Of a stretch of DNA of 64,000 nt, positions 1 to 12,535 are shown piece by piece. The DNA lies in NCBI GenBank assembly GCA_037976565.1, contig CP137667.1:26862277-26926276 (forward strand), in the 5' to 3' direction. The notes beneath the pieces are model-generated. The model did not search any database. It saw only the letters and a list, made by a program, of their open reading frames with translations, and was not told the DNA's origin. The translations under genes and the position numbers were made by a program. Source of the stretch: Mesocentrotus franciscanus. Its lineage: Eukaryota > Echinodermata > Echinoidea > Camarodonta > Strongylocentrotidae. Positions within the stretch are counted from its first letter, which is position 1, and the number at the start of each line of letters is the position of its first letter.

Positions 1-68
1 ACTTTCTACAAATTTTTGTTTGCTCTCTATGTCATTTCCATCAGTTTTGAGCATAAAAATCAGAATAA

Positions 69-444
69 CTAGAAAAGTCAACGCAAAGCGTAGCATCCCC
101 TCGCAGGGTACAAATGGCCTATATACGTCAGAACAAGTTAACTCCATTAGACTAGATACTATTATATTACTAGGCAAGGAAGTTAACCACATTTTCACAT
201 ATATAATTAGGTGTTTTTTGCATATTTAAAGAGCTATGACCTTTGGCCTTTGACCTACATATTCCGAAATTGAACTTAGCCTGTATTTTGATACCATGTA
301 CCTTCATATTAAACTTCATTAAAATCCGTCAAACATTACTGAAGTTATCGATCGGAAACCAAATTTGTTACGGACGGACGCACGGAAGGAAGGACGGACA
401 GCGGCGTTTCTATATCCCCTCCAACTTCGTCGGCGAGGGGATAA
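69..444 (-). mobile_element. Helentron-like non-autonomous element, family C
   Basis: On the minus strand it starts TTATCCCCTCGCC with a hairpin to GGAGGGGATA, and ends with the matching asymmetric repeat GCGAGGGGAT, a hairpin ACGC-ttt-GCGT and the terminal CTAG. The related sequence at 32806-32830 is uninterrupted and reads straight through 'aatcagaata...cacatatttt', which shows insertion without duplication. The body holds 'gacctttgacctacatactcc' and 'catcaaacattactaaag'-type repeat units plus a GGACGG-rich stretch. Confidence 0.75.
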
Positions 445-1300
445 TAATCACATATTTTGAGGGCATGTTAGCGTGTACGTGTCTGATCTGGGAGTGCGAA
501 GACATTTTGCATGCTGAACTAACAACTCTTCTGGAACAAAATAGGTGACAAATTTACATAAAATTGACCAGATATTTGTTACAAAAATTTATGATTAGGC
601 TGATTTATTTATGATTTTTGATAAATCAAGTCGTAGAACCAGATAAATGGGGAAAGGGGAAATCGAGAGAAGATTGAGATCAGTCCGGTTCGCGATTCAC
701 GGCTAGTTCGATCACCCGTTGGGCTGGCTATGGGTATGGCAAGCCAGCTATCGTGCATACGCTGCAGGCAGATTATATAGTATCATACATAATCGCATAT
801 TGCCAAAAACTTCTATTTCTACTTCTAGGTCAAGATCTCCCAAATCTCCATTGTTATTGTGGCTGTGCGAGGTACTTCTTTCTTCTATCTCGTCAAAACT
901 CAAATCAAGTATGTTTACGTCCATATTGATGTTTCCAGGGTATTTCGATGAAGGTAAACTATGTTGGCTATGAATGGGTATGGCACTCAATGCAATACAA
1001 GTGATTTGGACACACACACTATATTGCACACCGTAGTCAATCAGTTCAGCTTAGCGCCCCATTGTTCAGTCTGTGTCGTCACCGACAATTCAGCTGTATT
1101 AGGATCATTTTCAGGGTCTTGAGTCGGTTGATTTTTAGTCGATTTTTATCAACTTTGATAATTTTTGCTTGAATTTACAAGTTAAACAAATGCTATATTC
1201 ATACTCTATGTAAGTTTACGATTGCAATAATACCAAATTCAGTCAAGTTCAAAATCAATGAACCTTCTCTTTAAACACATTTAGTCTCCATCAATTGAAA
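445..1300. repeat. Dispersed segment also present at 32.75-33.5 kb
   Basis: This stretch is a diverged copy of 32830-33500. On the minus strand (985-745) it contains an open frame with acidic residues ('KYPGNINMDVNILDLSFDEI') that ends at a TAG. The same frame recurs in the second copy with a single-base loss. Constraint on protein is possible but unproven, and the family is not recognised. Confidence 0.45.
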
Positions 1301-1570
1301 AATAAAATGAACTTTCTGAGGCAAACCTTTAAACCTTTTTTTGGCAGAACATATTTTAAACTCAAGCTATATAAATTAAAATCATTCGCTGTAAATGAAA
1401 GATCCTCTTTATAATACTGTTCCTTTGTCTGCTAAGACTATTACATATTTTCAAATAAAATATTATATGAAAATAGAATTTTTATATAATTATACACATA
1501 ACAAAATTGATGGTAGCTCATATATATATATCATAAATCCTTAAACTCATCTCCACTGCTACATGGTTAC

Positions 1571-1622
1571 AGTGTTATATTGCTCTGGTTTGTAAAGTTA
1601 TGTACCCGAGCAATATAACACT
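1571..1622. repeat. Perfect 15-bp inverted repeat (hairpin)
   Basis: AGTGTTATATTGCTC at 1571-1585 is the exact reverse complement of 1608-1622, with a 22-base loop. It lies where a unit breaks off before its expected LRR exon. Confidence 0.7.
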
Positions 1623-2109
1623 GAGCTCCTATAGGAAAGATATTTATTCAGATGGTCATATCTCAGCCAATACGTACTTAACATATTCAATTGGCTTTCG
1701 ATATTTGGGTATTATTTTTGATGCTTTTTCGGAAAATGAAAACAAAATTGAGAAATTATCAAAATAGATTTTTGATGACGTATTGCATAATTGCGAAAGA
1801 AAGTATGCATTATGCATGTATATACATGTACAGTGTGTATAAGTAGCTGCATGTGCTCAAAAGTACACTGTAATCTAGATCTCCATCCTTGTTTAGTAAG
1901 TGTCGACTCTCAAGTGGACTTTGATACTGCTTTCAAACCTATTATGACATTTCAATACCTTATGGATTGCTTAAACTTAAAACTATACAAATTAATAACA
2001 AAAATATCTGTATCAACTAGGCTTTAGGGTACTTTAGTAATCTTTTGATAATGCAATGTCATTATTGCATAAGTAACAACCCAACACTCCCCTTCCACAA
2101 AATTGGGTT

Positions 2110-2312
2110 AATTAAAGTTAAGTCCACTCCACTAAAAAGTTCAGCTGATTAGATAAACAAAAATCTAAAAAGCCCAAATATAACTTGGTTTTGGAAAATG
2201 GCCAGTGCTCAGACTTATTTTCAATATTTTTTTTTAATGAGCAAAAACAAGTTAATGATCGAGCCGGTTCTCCCCCACAATGCATTCCGCGACATTTTTT
2301 GTGACGTAGGGT
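2110..2312. mobile_element. Truncated TTAA-type MITE
   Basis: It starts after TTAA with AGTTAAGTCCACTCCAC and matches the left half of the MITE at 17190-17756 up to 'gggtcctcacaac'. The right half is absent, and unrelated sequence beginning CAGGGCTCAAATTT follows. Confidence 0.65.
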
Positions 2313-2315
2313 CCT

Positions 2316-2790
2316 CACAACCAGGGCTCAAATTTATTTTTTGTCCACGGGGGCTCTTCCCAAAAATGGGGGCTTGAAAATGTCTTTAAGTGGGAAAACA
2401 ACGACTATTAGTTGTCAAATCGACTTCGGGGCTATGGAGCCAGTAAGTAATAGTCTGATTTTCAGACCATTGTACCGAATGGTCGTACATTTTATGCTGC
2501 GCAAAGATGCAATCAGTTTAATTTTGGCCATTACAAGAAGTGGGTTATTGATGTAGACAAATGCTCATGTACCCTTTACAGCTCATTTTATGTATGTTAT
2601 TGCCAAAGATTAAAGGCCAGTCAGTCACTCAATAGTGTCTGACAGTGAAGTCTAGCAAGTAAATGGGTTTCCTTGCATAATTTGAATATTAGGACACTGC
2701 TAACGTTTAAATTTCACAAATAGGACATACATGACATATTCATAATTCCTGCAAAGTTCTACAGAATTTGATGTTGGCTGCAAAAGGGAC
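2316..2790. other. Unassigned stretch, possible hAT end
   Basis: It begins CAGGGCTCAAATTT, like many hAT termini, but I find no matching right end or target duplication. No gene is seen, and NLR unit sequence resumes near 2790. Confidence 0.3.
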
Positions 2791-3766
2791 ATAGTATCTT
2801 TAAGTGAAAGACTGCATATATAAAACTGGGTGCTCTATTATACATGTATTTGTATTGCTATGCTCAGGTGACAATTGATCTGGGCTATATTTATTTGAAT
2901 ATATAACATTTGGATAAGGGCTGCAATTAGATTTGAGCTAAGGTTTAGTGATCGGTATACTTTTTTGATGCAGGGTTGAATTTAGATTTGTTTAGTGCAG
3001 GATAGTTAGCACACAAGAAAGGTTGACAGAGCATGTTTCGAACAACAGGAGGAGTGACAATTACAGCCGTAGGGCATTTGATTACCACATACTACATAGT
3101 TATGCATTCAAGGAATACATCCTACCAGGAATCCACTTACTACACCTAAACGTAGGTCGAGTGTAGGAAATGTAATTTAATGTCTTGCCAAACAACTTAA
3201 GTAATACGTACAGCAGGGTTTCAAACGGTATACCTCATGGTTCACTGTCTAGAGACTTATCCACTTGACCACTAAGGCCTCTACATAAACAGGTTGAAGT
3301 CCATCATTTTGGAATGTAAATTATTCACATGACTGGTCTCATTATATAGAGCAGCATTTGTGTTTGGAGAATCAATTAAAAAATGAAAGAACAATCGCCT
3401 TGTCCATTATTTACACATCAGAGATATTGCATAAATGCGACAGCAAATATACATTATGCATGTATATACATGTACAGTGTGTACATGTAGCTGCATGTGC
3501 TCAAAAGTACACTGTAATCTAGATCTCCATCCTTGTTTAGTAAGTGTCGACTCTCAAGTGTACTTTGATACTGCTTTCAAACCTATTATGACATTTCAAT
3601 ACCTTATGGATTGCTTGAACTTTAAACTATACAAATTAAAAACAAAAATATTTGTATCAACTAGGCTTTGGGGTACTTCAGTAATTCATTATTGCATAAG
3701 TAACAAGCCAATATTCCCCATCCACAAAATTGGGGTTATTAAACTCCAGTTAGTCTTTATCAAAAC

Positions 3767-4331
3767 ATAAATAACTTTTCTGAGGCCCACCTTTAAAAAT
3801 AAAGTTTTTTTGCTGAACATCATAGTTTCAACTCCAGCTATATGAATTCTATATCATACACTGAACATGAAAGACTCTCTTTATAATACTGTTCTTTTGT
3901 ATGCTAAAACTAATAGATCTTTTCATATCAAGCATTATACACATACAAAAAATGTTGCACCAGGTAGCTCAAATATCAGAAATCCATAAACACATACATG
4001 ACCTACATGTATACGTACAAACAGTGATTCATACAAGTACATTTAATACCAGAATACATGTTTTAAGTGAAAGACTGCATATATAACTGGGTGCTCTATT
4101 ATACATGTATTTGTATGGCTATGCTCAGGTGACAATTGATCTGGGCCATATTTATTTGAATATTTAACATTTGGATAAGGGCTGCAAATAGATTTGAGCT
4201 TAGGTTTAGTGATAGGTATACTTTTTTGATGCAGGGTTAAAGTTAGAATTGTTTAGTGCAGGATAGTTAGCACAGAATAAAGGTTGAAAGAGCATGTGTT
4301 AAACAACAGGAGGAGTGACAATTACAGCCAT
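3767..4331 (-). repeat. Duplicated half unit lacking its LRR exon
   Basis: The sequence repeats 4333-5122 almost exactly, but the 'aaacacata' before the exon jumps straight to 'gacctacatgtatacgta' after it. About 230 bp holding the whole LRR exon and its splice sites are missing. This is a clean exon loss within a tandem duplication. Confidence 0.85.
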
Positions 4332-4628
4332 TTTAATAACTTTTCTGAGGCCAACCTTTAAAAGTAAAGTTTTTTTGCTGAACATCATAGTTTCACCTCC
4401 AGCTATATGAATTCTATATCATACACTGAACATGAAAGACTCTCTTTATAATACTGTTCTTTTGTATGCTAAAACTAATAGATCTTTTCATATCAAGCAT
4501 TATACACATACAAAAAATGTTGCACCAGGTAGCTCAAATATCAGAAATCCATAAACACATATCTACATTGCAATTAAGTGCATGAATTCATCATGGCATG
4601 CATAAAGAATACAAACACATATACATAC

Positions 4629-4796
4629 CTGTAAGGTTGACGCTTTTTCATTCAGTGTAGAGTAGAACTCCTCCTGGAAATCCTTTCCACTTAGTGCCAG
4701 GTTAGTCAGGCTTGGCATGGAACACACAGATTCCATTAGGTGATGTAAAGAGGCTGATGTTGGACACCTAACATTTCGTAGCACGACAGTTTTGAC
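4629..4796 (-). CDS. NLR LRR exon (168 nt, intact), last in window
   Basis: Phase 0-0, 56 codons (VVLRNVRCPTSASLHHLMES, LTNLALSGKDFQEEF), donor CTTACAG/GTATGT. It is the last LRR exon that can be recognised before the left edge. A neighbouring duplicate of its unit (3767-4331) lacks the exon. Confidence 0.87.
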
Positions 4797-5128
4797 CTAC
4801 ATGTATACGTACAAACAGTGATTCATACAAGTACATTTAATACCAGAATACATGTTTTAAGTGAAAGACTGCATATATAACTGGGTGCTCTATTATACAT
4901 GTATTTGTATGGCTATGCTCAGGTGACAATTGATCTGGGCCATATTTATTTGAATATTTAACATTTGGATAAGGGCTGCAAATAGATTTGAGCTTAGGTT
5001 TAGTGATAGGTATACTTTTTTGATGCAGGGTTAAAGTTAGAATTGTTTAGTGCAGGATAGTTAGCACAGAAGAAAGGTTGAAAGAGCATGTGTTGAACAA
5101 CAGGAGGAGTGACAATTACAGCCGTAGG

Positions 5129-7088
5129 TAGTGCTGTAGCGGAACCGCCGAACCGAACGGAAGTTCGCCGAACATGGCACTTCCAAACCGAACCGAACCG
5201 AACGCAAAGGCCAGGTTCGGATGTTCGGCAGAAAAATGTAAACGTTTTCGCAAGCAACAAAGTCTTGCCAATAATTATTGTTTTTAGATCTCCGTACGGG
5301 CAACGAAGTCTAGCCAATAATTAATGTTTTCAGATCTCCGTAAGGGCAACAAAGTCTTGCCAATAATTATTGTTTTTAGATCTCCGTACGGGCAACGATG
5401 TCTTGCCTATAATTATTGTTTTTAGATCTCCGTAAGGGCAACGAAGTCTTGCCAATAATTATTGTTTTTAGATCTCCGTACGGGCAACAAAGTCTTGCCA
5501 ATAATTACTGCTTTCTGATCTCTGTGTCGGCAATGTAGTCCCACCAATAATTATTGTTTTTAGATCTCCATACAGGCAACAAACTCTTGCCAATAATCAT
5601 TGTTTTCAGATGTCCGTATCGGCAATGAAGTCTCGTCAATAATGATTTATTTAGGAGATCCATATCGGCAATGAAGTCTCAAAAACAAAAACAATACACA
5701 TGTAACAAACTACACGAAAATAACGGTTAAATGGAGCCAGAAATGCTAAACGGTTTTGATGAATACGGTCGTTTAACCGTCAGTTAAATGTTTTGACTCA
5801 GTATTTTCATTTATTTATTCAGGAAAATTACAAACTTTTTTATTTACCCTATTAAAACATTTAAAAGAACAGTAATTGAATGAGTCTGTGTATTATAACG
5901 TATACATTGGTAAATTCAATATTTGGCAGCTTCCATGACTCGTAACATTAGACAACAGCCGTCCGGCAAATCTTTAAAAAATATCATTTAGTGTCAAATT
6001 AAAAACATTATTCTTGTAAAATTGCAAATAAAACACCATTAAAGACGGAAATATGAATGTTACTACTTTTCTTCTCAAATAGTTACGTTTAAGCCTATTC
6101 TAACTGGGCCATTTCAGACCAGGTTTTTACTAAGGGGTGAATTTGACCCCCTAAGATCTTGACCGTTTCACAGCCGATCGCCGAAAATTTGCATGCATGT
6201 CAAGTGAAGTGTATAGAATACTATGGTAATTTCAATTTTTGAAAAATTCACTCATTTGCATATTTATGGTAATTAATGCAAATAAGGTCATAATATTCAC
6301 ATTTTTACCCATAAATCATATATTATTCATATTTAAGCATTCTTTTTCACTACATATATTCGTTAGACCATTTGGAATAATAATACAACAAAAAAAATGG
6401 AAGAGCCAGGTTATTCCTTATGTTATCTCTTGTTTTGATAATTTCTTATGTATTTCACTGTTTTTTTAACTTATGTATTTTATTGTTTTTGTTGTTTTAT
6501 TTCATTCCTAACAATAATTCATCTATTTTGACCCAAAAACAAACACCTAAACTTTGAACAAGACCAAATAACCAATGTTTTATCTATTTTTAGGAAAAAT
6601 TATATTTCCATATGTTTTGTACACAAATCACAAAAATGAGCGATTTTCGGGCTGACATGCAAAGACAAAAGGTCACGTGACTTTGTAACTATACGTCCGA
6701 TTTTCAAAAAACATTTTTTAAAGATGCGCAAGACTCAAAAGAAAAAAGTCATGGAAGGAAAAATTTATATCTGCGTCCCGGAGTCGTCGCCTAATTACTA
6801 CAGGGGTCAAATTGACCCCCGCCCCAGTTAACATAGGGTTAAAGCAGTTTTTTATGTGAAATTCGTGCCGATCGGAAGCAGTGTTTTTCATCAGGAGTGG
6901 TGGGCAGAAGTCCTCCGGCTCTGTGCTGGTTGGCCAGCCGGCCCGGCCGCCCAGTGCCGACCACTGTAGCTGTAACGCTGCTTGCTATTATATTACCGAA
7001 CCCCGAACCAAACCAAGTTCGTGTAAAAAATTGCAGAACTCTGCCGAACTGAACCGAACCCGAACATGGCGCCTGACTTACAGCACTA
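5129..7088. mobile_element. hAT-like non-autonomous transposon with 8-bp target duplication
   Basis: Termini TAGTGCTGTA...TACAGCACTA are followed inward by GGTTCGG-rich inverted sequence at both ends. Flanks are GCCGTAGG (5121-5128) and GCCGTACG (7089-7096), an 8-bp duplication with one change. The uninterrupted site 'gccgtagggcatttga' is present in the other units. No transposase reading frame is visible. The middle (6100-6840) contains two opposed 'ggggtcaaattgacccc'-like arms and may be a further nested element. Confidence 0.85.
5246..5690. repeat. 46-bp tandem repeat inside the hAT-like element
   Basis: About nine to ten copies of a 46-bp unit, with 'agatctccg' at 5286, 5332, 5378 and onward. 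Each copy carries the palindrome CAATAATTATTG. Divergence rises toward the right. No gene. Confidence 0.85.
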
Positions 7089-9115
7089 GCCGTACGGTAT
7101 TTAATTACCACATACTACATAGTTATGCATTCAAGGAATACATCCTACCAGGAATCCACTTACTACACCTAAACGTAGGTCGAGTGTAGGAAATATAGAT
7201 TAATGTTTTGCCAAACAACATTAGTAATACGTACAGCAGGGTTTCAAACCGTATACCTCATAGTTCACTGTCTAGAGACTTATCCACTTGACCACTAAGG
7301 CCTCTACATTAACAGGTTAAAGTCCATCATTTTAGAATGTTAATTATTCACATGAATGGTTTTATTATGTAGAGCAGCATTTGTGTTTGGAGAATCAATT
7401 AGAAAATGAAAGAAAAATCGCCTTGTCCATTATTTACACATCAGTGATATTGCATAAATGCGACAAAAAGTATGCATTATGCATGTATATACATGTACAG
7501 TGTGTACATGTAGCTGCATGTGCTCAAAAGTACACTGTAATCTAGATCTCCATCCTTGTTTAGTAAGTATCGCCTCTCAAGTGTAATTTGATACTGCTTT
7601 CAAACCTATTATGACATTTCAATACCTTATGGATTGCTTGAACTTTAAACTATACAAATTTAAAACAAAAATATTTGTATCAACTAGGCTTTGGGGTACT
7701 TCAGTAATCTTTTTAGGTGGTCTGTCGGTATCGACAGATCACTTATTGTTTTCGTCAGAATTTTCTTTCTTTATTTATTTATTATTCTTTATTAGGTGGT
7801 CTGTCGGTATCGACAGATCACCTATTGTTTTTGTCAGAATTTTCTTTCTTCTTTATTAGGTGGTCTGTCGTCATCGACAGATCACCTATTAATTTCGTCA
7901 GAATTTTCTTTCTTTATTTATTATTATTATTATTATTATTTATTTTTATTTATTTTCCCCCCTTTTTTGTTCCGAGGATAACTCAAGATCAGTTTAGTCA
8001 ATTTCTTTCAATTTTGGCACAGTCATAGGTCATTGTCATGAGACGTGACAGGAACATTTTTCAGGTCATCAAGTCTTCATGACGTCATCCAGGCGCCATT
8101 TTGTGTTTTTTGGTACTTTCAACTCATGATCATATCTTCATAACGGAAAGTCATTTTTCATTCATATTTATCATGATCAAGGTCAATATCCGTCCGGTCA
8201 ATTTCAGGTCAAAACGCGCGCGATCGCGTCGTCAGCCGCGCAAAATTTCAAAATGCTCAAATCATCTCAAATTAATTTTGCATACGTTTCAGGCCATTTT
8301 AAGCATTTCGCAAAAACGCGCACGCGCATGCGCGCGCGCGCGTACTGGCATTTTGCAACATAGAATCGCCAATTTTTCTGTCATCATATTTGGCACATTT
8401 TTCCAAGCATTTTGATACCTTGTTCACCTTTTTCTGACCATTAATAACGCAATGAGCGTCCGTTCAAGAAACATGTCCGTGCGCGCGAGCTCTTGTAATA
8501 CATAGCATATTTGCAAAAACATGCCTACACAAAATTCATTGTAACTCTTCAGAATGGATGGGAACTCCAAAATTTTTTCTATATTTAGATAGATTATGAG
8601 TCGGAGATATGATTTCATGTCTCATTTGACCCTCAATTAACTCATGACGTCATCATAATGGCCTCCGAACTCAAAATTTCAATTTGCATATTATGACGTC
8701 AGCATATTTTTGGAAAATTGTAAATATTGATCGATTTTCTTCCAAATTTTGATATGTTCTAGCTGAGACAATTCTCTACAAATGCAGTTTTCACGATTTT
8801 TCATTTTGACAAAGGCATCATGGCGTATTTTTGCGATTAAAGGAGGCATGTCAATTTTTCACATTTTGCGTGTATTCTCTATGGGACATGACTTTTTCTC
8901 AAAACTGGATTCTACATTCCCGTCTTTCGCGAGCAATATCTCCGTCGTTTTAGTTTTGTTTTCGCTGAGCTTCGAGTATGTTGTAGCTGAGACAATAAGC
9001 TATCACAAGTGTGCCCTTTATTTTTCGATCAGATGCCGGGATCATGCTCATATTTCACTTGCAAAGTGGGATTTGAGAATTCCATTTTCCGTTCACGTGT
9101 AATGTCTATGTGGAT

Positions 9116-9200
9116 TATTTTGGTATAGTGGTCATAGCACTTGCCTCCCATTCCGGCGACCCAAGTTCGATTCCTGGTGGGTCATTTTTTTTTTTTTTTT
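9116..9200 (+). repeat. tRNA-Gly(CCC)-like module in family A, copy 1
   Basis: GGTATAGTGGTCATAG (A box), CTCCCAT (anticodon-loop-like, CCC), GCGACCC-like stem and GTTCGATTCC (perfect B box) appear in tRNA order and spacing, followed by a T-run of about 18. The 5' acceptor arm does not pair well, so this is a tRNA-derived pol III promoter rather than a working tRNA. Confidence 0.7.
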
Positions 9201-9599
9201 GCCGTCGTTTTAAATTTGATTTTATGATCTTCTTCGACTATTATAACATATTATCATATACAATCACAAACAATGTAATAAAATGCCTAATTTTGCGTGT
9301 TATATCTATGGGAGAAGAATGTCAATCGTTTGAGTACAACCCTATGGGAAATCTGATTCCTTGTCGTGTATTAAACCTATAGGGTTAATCTCCTAAGTCT
9401 GTTGGAATATATCAAATCATCCCATTTTATGATGTTAGTCTCCTTCCCAGACGTTTATACTTTCCAGTTATTCAGCCCAGGTATATGCAATGTTTACGTC
9501 TCTCCCATGGACATAGAATTGTTTACATGTCTATAACTTCTCTCTTTCTCCATAATATACTTAATATTCAATTCTATTTATGCTGGAAATATTAAATGC

Positions 9600-9850
9600 A
9601 TCGTTGTCCATTGCATCTCTTTCTCTTGCTCTCTCTCTCCTGTCTCTTGCTCTGTTTCCCTTCCCCTCTCTTGTTCTGCCCTATCCTTCTCTTGCTGTCT
9701 TTGCATCTCTCTCTCTCTCTACTCTTTCACTCTCCCTATCTCTGTCTCCCTCTCTTGCTCTGCTTCCCTCTGTCTCTGCCTCTCATTGTATACTCTCTCA
9801 CCCTCTCCCTTTCCCGCCTCTGGTTCTCGTTCTCCTCCGATATCTCTCGT
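9600..9850 (+). repeat. CT-rich low-complexity tract (also 12020-12290, 14195-14450)
   Basis: Long runs of CTCTCT and CCTCTC recur once in each family A monomer. They give open frames of Ser, Leu and Pro in all three phases, which is composition and not coding. Confidence 0.85.
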
Positions 9851-10372
9851 AATTGTCTTTAATTTCCTCTAGCTCTTCAATTTGCCCTTTGTATTCATAT
9901 TTCACTTTACCATGTTTCCTTATACTATCCTCTCTCCTTCCAAGTGTATGCATTCTGATTCATCTTTCATCCCTCGGTCCGGCTCATGTAGTTTTACACG
10001 ACATAACCCGTCTCCCTCTCTCCTCTCTATATCTATATTTTCATTAAATTTCATTATGATCATGATTTTGATCATAATCATTTCTCAATATTTTTTTCAT
10101 CAGTTAAGTTATCACTTCAGTTCAGGTCACAGTTTAATCTATCAGTTCATCAGTTCATCAGTTCATAAGTTTAGCTCATCAATTCAGTTCATTTCACATC
10201 AGTTCAATCTATCAGTTCATCAGTTCATCAGTACTTCATTCATCAATTCATATCTTAATACATCATTTTACATTAACATCATTATATTGGATCATTGAAT
10301 TGAAGATGAGCATGATCATAAGAATTGAAGACAGACCACCTAATTCGTCCTCATGACGAATTAAATGTCTAG

Positions 10373-12535
10373 TTTATTTTTATTTCTCCCACTTTTTTGT
10401 TCCGAGGATAACTCAAGATCGGTACAGTCAATTCCTTTCAATTTTTGCACAGTCATAGGTCATTGTCATAAGACGTGACAGGAACATTTTCAAGGTCATC
10501 AGGTCATCGTGACGTCATCCAGGCGCCATTTTGTGAAATCACATGATCAATCATATCTTCATGATGCGTAATCAAAGGTCATTCATATTCATATCACATA
10601 TACTTCCGGTCAGGTCAACAAGTCATGTCGTCAAAGGTCGATAAAGTCAGGACGCGCACGCGCGCGTCAAAATTTAAAATGCTCAAAATCACTTAACTAT
10701 TAAACGAGTACGAATCAGGCCATTTTAAGCATTTCAAAATTTCCGTCCGTGCGTGTCCGCGCATGCGTGCTTGCAGCGTACACATCGTAAAATCGCCGTT
10801 TTTCGCATGGTTTGTATTCCTGACACTATTTTGACAATTTCCAACTATTTCCAGTCATTCTCGACCTTCCATAATGCCACACGCGCGCGTCAAACTTTAA
10901 AATTCGCGCGTCAATGGGCAATATAATGTAAAAGTGGTAAAACATGCCTATACAAAATCCGCCATAGCTCTTCAGAATGGATAAATACCCCAAATTTTTC
11001 ATATTTGGATAGATTATGAAATGGAGATATGATTTCATGTCTCATTTGTCCAATCGTATGTTCTGACGTCATCATATTGGCCTATGAACTCAAAATTTGA
11101 TTTTGCAAATATGACATCATAATTTTGTATTCATTTGATAATATTCTGTAATATTGTCGATTTTCTTCCAAATTTTGATATGTTCTAGCTGAGACAATTC
11201 TCTACAAATGCAGTCATCACGATTTTCATTTTGACAAAGGCATCATGGCGTATTTTTGCGATTAAAGGAGGCATGTCAATTTTTCACATTTTGCGTGTAT
11301 TCTCTATGGGACATGACTTTTCTCAAAACTGGATTCTACATTACCGTCTTTCGCGAGCAATATCTCCGTCGTTTTAGTTTTGTTTTCGCTGAGCTTCGAG
11401 TATGTTGTAGCTGAGACAATAAGCTATCACAAGTGTGCCCTTTATTTTTCGATCAGATGCCGGGATCATGCTCATATTTCACTTGCAAAGTGGGATTTGA
11501 GAATTCCATTTTCCGTTCACGTGTAATGTCTATGTGGATTATTTTGGTATAGTGGTCATAGCACTTGCCTCCCATTCCGGCGACCCAAGTTCGATTCCTG
11601 GTGGGTCATTTTTTTTTTTTTTTTTGCCGGCGTTTTAAATTTGATTTTATGATCTTCTTCGACTATTATAACATATTATCATATACAATCACAAACAATG
11701 TAATAAAATGCCTAATTTTGCGTGTTATATCTATGGGAGAAGAATGTCAATCGTTTGAGTACAACCCTATGGGAAATCTGATTCCTTGTCGTGTATCAAA
11801 CCTATAGGGTTAATCTCCCAAATCTGTTAATATATCAAATCACCATTTTTATGATGTTAGTCTCCTTCCCAGACGTTTATACTTTCCAGTTATTCAGCCC
11901 AGGTATATGCAATGTTTACGTCTCTCCCATGGACATAGAATTGTTTACATGTCTATAACTCTCTTTCTCTATAATATAGTATATTCAATTCTATTTATGC
12001 TGGAAATATTAAATGCACCGTTCTCCATTGCATCTCTTTCTCTCTCTCCTCTCTCTTGCTCTGTTTCCCTTCCCCTCTCTTGTTCTGCCCCCTATCCTTC
12101 TCTTGCTCTGTCTCTCCATATATATCTCTCTACTCTTTTACCCTCTCCCTCTCTCTCTGCCTCCCTGTACCTCGACCTCTTGCCTTGCCTCCCTCTTATT
12201 CTCTTGCTCTGTCTCCCTCTGCCTCTGCCCTTCTCTGTTTCTCTCTCACCCTCTACCTCTCCCGCCTCTGGTTCTCGTTCTCCTTTATTATGTCTTGTAA
12301 TGTTCCTTAATTTTCTATAGCTCTGCCCTTTGCCCTTTGGCCTTGGAACTCAAAATACAATTTGCATATTATGACGTCAGCATATTTATGGAAAATTGAT
12401 TGTATCTCTGTAAATATGGATCGATTTTCTTCCAAATTTTGATATGATGTAGCTAAGACAATTTTCTACAAGGTCAGTTATTCAGATTACACAACAGACC
12501 ACCTAATTCGTTCTCATGACGAATTACATTTCTAG
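10373..12535 (+). mobile_element. Family A monomer 2 (no left hairpin)
   Basis: It starts directly after the CTAG of monomer 1 with body sequence ('tatttctcccac') and lacks the left hairpin. It has the same internal order and its own right end (ACAGACC at 12494 to CTAG at 12535). Confidence 0.75.
11536..11625 (+). repeat. tRNA-Gly(CCC)-like module in family A, copy 2
   Basis: Same boxes, anticodon-like loop and terminal T-run as at 9116. Sequence is practically identical. Confidence 0.7.

Larger units (their letters stand above)
7858..10372 (+). mobile_element. Family A Helentron-like monomer 1 (with left hairpin)
   Basis: It runs from left hairpin to CTAG. Order inside: TTA microsatellite, GC-rich 'cgcgcgcg' stretch, block with ATGACGTCA palindromes, tRNA-like module with T-run (about 9115-9200), then a CT-rich tract (9600-9850). 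Confidence 0.75.

Noticed and set aside
745..985. Terminal coding exon of the NLR gene
   Set aside because: The available acceptors give phase 2, while all LRR exons end in phase 0, and the second copy is frameshifted.
5246..5690. CRISPR-like direct repeats
   Set aside because: The repeats have no unique spacers, lie inside a hAT-like element and occur in eukaryotic DNA.
9116..9200. A functional tRNA-Gly gene
   Set aside because: Boxes are good but the acceptor stem does not pair, and the module is embedded in a transposon repeated elsewhere.
9580..10298. Open frames of Ser/Leu/Pro in several phases
   Set aside because: They come from CT-rich low-complexity DNA repeated in each family A monomer and show no domain or codon bias.
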